DNA of 64,000 nucleotides from assembly GCA_035762665.1 (NCBI GenBank), contig DASTNZ010000155.1:18550-82549 (forward strand). Reading direction: 5' to 3'. Shown piece after piece: positions 63,710 through 64,000 of the stretch. The notes under the pieces are model-generated. The model searched no databases. It had not been told where the DNA came from and saw only the letters and a list, made by a program, of their open reading frames with translations. Each line of letters opens with the position of its first letter. The stretch's first letter is position 1. The position numbers were made by a program, and so were the translations under genes. This DNA is from JASLBX01 sp035762665. GTDB taxonomy: Bacteria; Actinomycetota; Actinomycetes; Jiangellales; Jiangellaceae.

Positions 63710-64000
63710 GCCGCGTCCTCAGAACGGGACAGCGCGATGCCGTTGATGCAGTAACGCAGGTCGGTCGGCGTGCCGTAGCCCTCACCGGAGAACACGTGGC
63801 CGAGGTGCGAGCCGCAGCTGGCGCATCGCACCTCCGTCCGCGTCATGCCGAGCGAACGGTCTTCGATGTATTCGACCCGGTCCTCGGCCAACGGCGCGTA
63901 GAACGACGGCCACCCGCAGTGCGAGTCGAACTTGGTCTCCGAGCGGAACAGCTCGGCGCCACACGCCCGACAGGAGTACGTGTACGGCCGGTCGTCCGGC
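63706..64000 (-). CDS. msrB: Peptide-methionine (R)-S-oxide reductase MsrB (5' end outside window)
   Basis: The frame is open from the right edge of the window, so the N-terminus is missing; 97 residues are visible. Zinc-binding CXXC pairs are CRAC and CASC; HCGWPSFYAPL is the substrate site and the catalytic cysteine lies in RYCINGIALSRSE. It repairs methionine-R-sulfoxide in proteins. The stop overlaps the ElaA-type gene start (GTGA). Confidence 0.92.
   Translation of the reverse strand, partial: PDDRPYTYSCRACGAELFRSETKFDSHCGWPSFYAPLAEDRVEYIEDRSLGMTRTEVRCASCGSHLGHVFSGEGYGTPTDLRYCINGIALSRSEDAA

Overview
The window is GC-rich, densely packed DNA from an actinomycete (class Actinomycetia). 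The evidence is the set of actinobacteria-restricted genes: sepH, the families DUF3710, DUF3159, DUF4193, DUF3093, DUF3000 and DUF5998, a ParC-type topoisomerase, an F420-type LLM oxidoreductase, and the coproporphyrin branch of heme synthesis (cpfC, cgoX, chdC). Many genes start with GTG and many stop/start codons overlap as GTGA or ATGA. The genus cannot be told from the sequence alone.

Region 1 (1-19.3 kb) is a carbon monoxide dehydrogenase locus. It opens with the 3' part of an XdhC-type maturation gene and a MobA/MocA-like nucleotidyltransferase. A small ORF, a large NTPase-TPR-BTAD regulator, a membrane metallophosphoesterase and an acyltransferase follow. Next is a form I operon in coxM-S-L order, whose CoxL carries the AYRCSFR loop of true Mo/Cu CO dehydrogenases. 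An XdhC protein fused to a C-terminal YHS metal-binding domain, the MoxR ATPase CoxD and the VWA protein CoxE come after it. An array of degenerate 32-bp repeats in two opposing orientations separates this from a form II operon in coxS-L-M order (AYRGAGR loop), closed by membrane-anchored coxG.

Region 2 (19.4-36.3 kb) is core genome: parC, a small membrane coiled-coil protein, a GNAT/acyl-CoA synthetase-like protein acetyltransferase, DUF5998 plus a phosphodiesterase, sepH, an MFS transporter, coproporphyrin ferrochelatase, an inositol monophosphatase-type enzyme, DUF4193, DUF3093, dut, DUF3710, an OB-fold protein, DUF3159 and two TrkA potassium-uptake regulators.

Region 3 (36.4-52.9 kb) holds an APC permease, an LLM oxidoreductase, aconitase, dxs, an AI-2E/PerM-type membrane protein, an AraC regulator with a VOC protein, the fatty-acid oxidation pair fadA-fadB, an AlkD-like protein and an FAD-dependent oxidoreductase. 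A 60-bp palindromic repeat occurs twice, in opposite orientations, on either side of the dxs-to-VOC segment.

Region 4 (52.9-64 kb) has a decayed IclR regulator with an intact-looking operator, two secreted M14 zinc carboxypeptidase-like proteins (one with an inserted PA domain), then an RNase D-like protein, DUF3000, hemE, a DUF4349 lipoprotein, cgoX, chdC, an ElaA-type acetyltransferase and a partial msrB. With cpfC at 29.7 kb, hemE, cgoX and chdC supply most late steps of coproporphyrin-dependent heme synthesis. A roughly 157-bp inverted-repeat element lies just upstream of cgoX.
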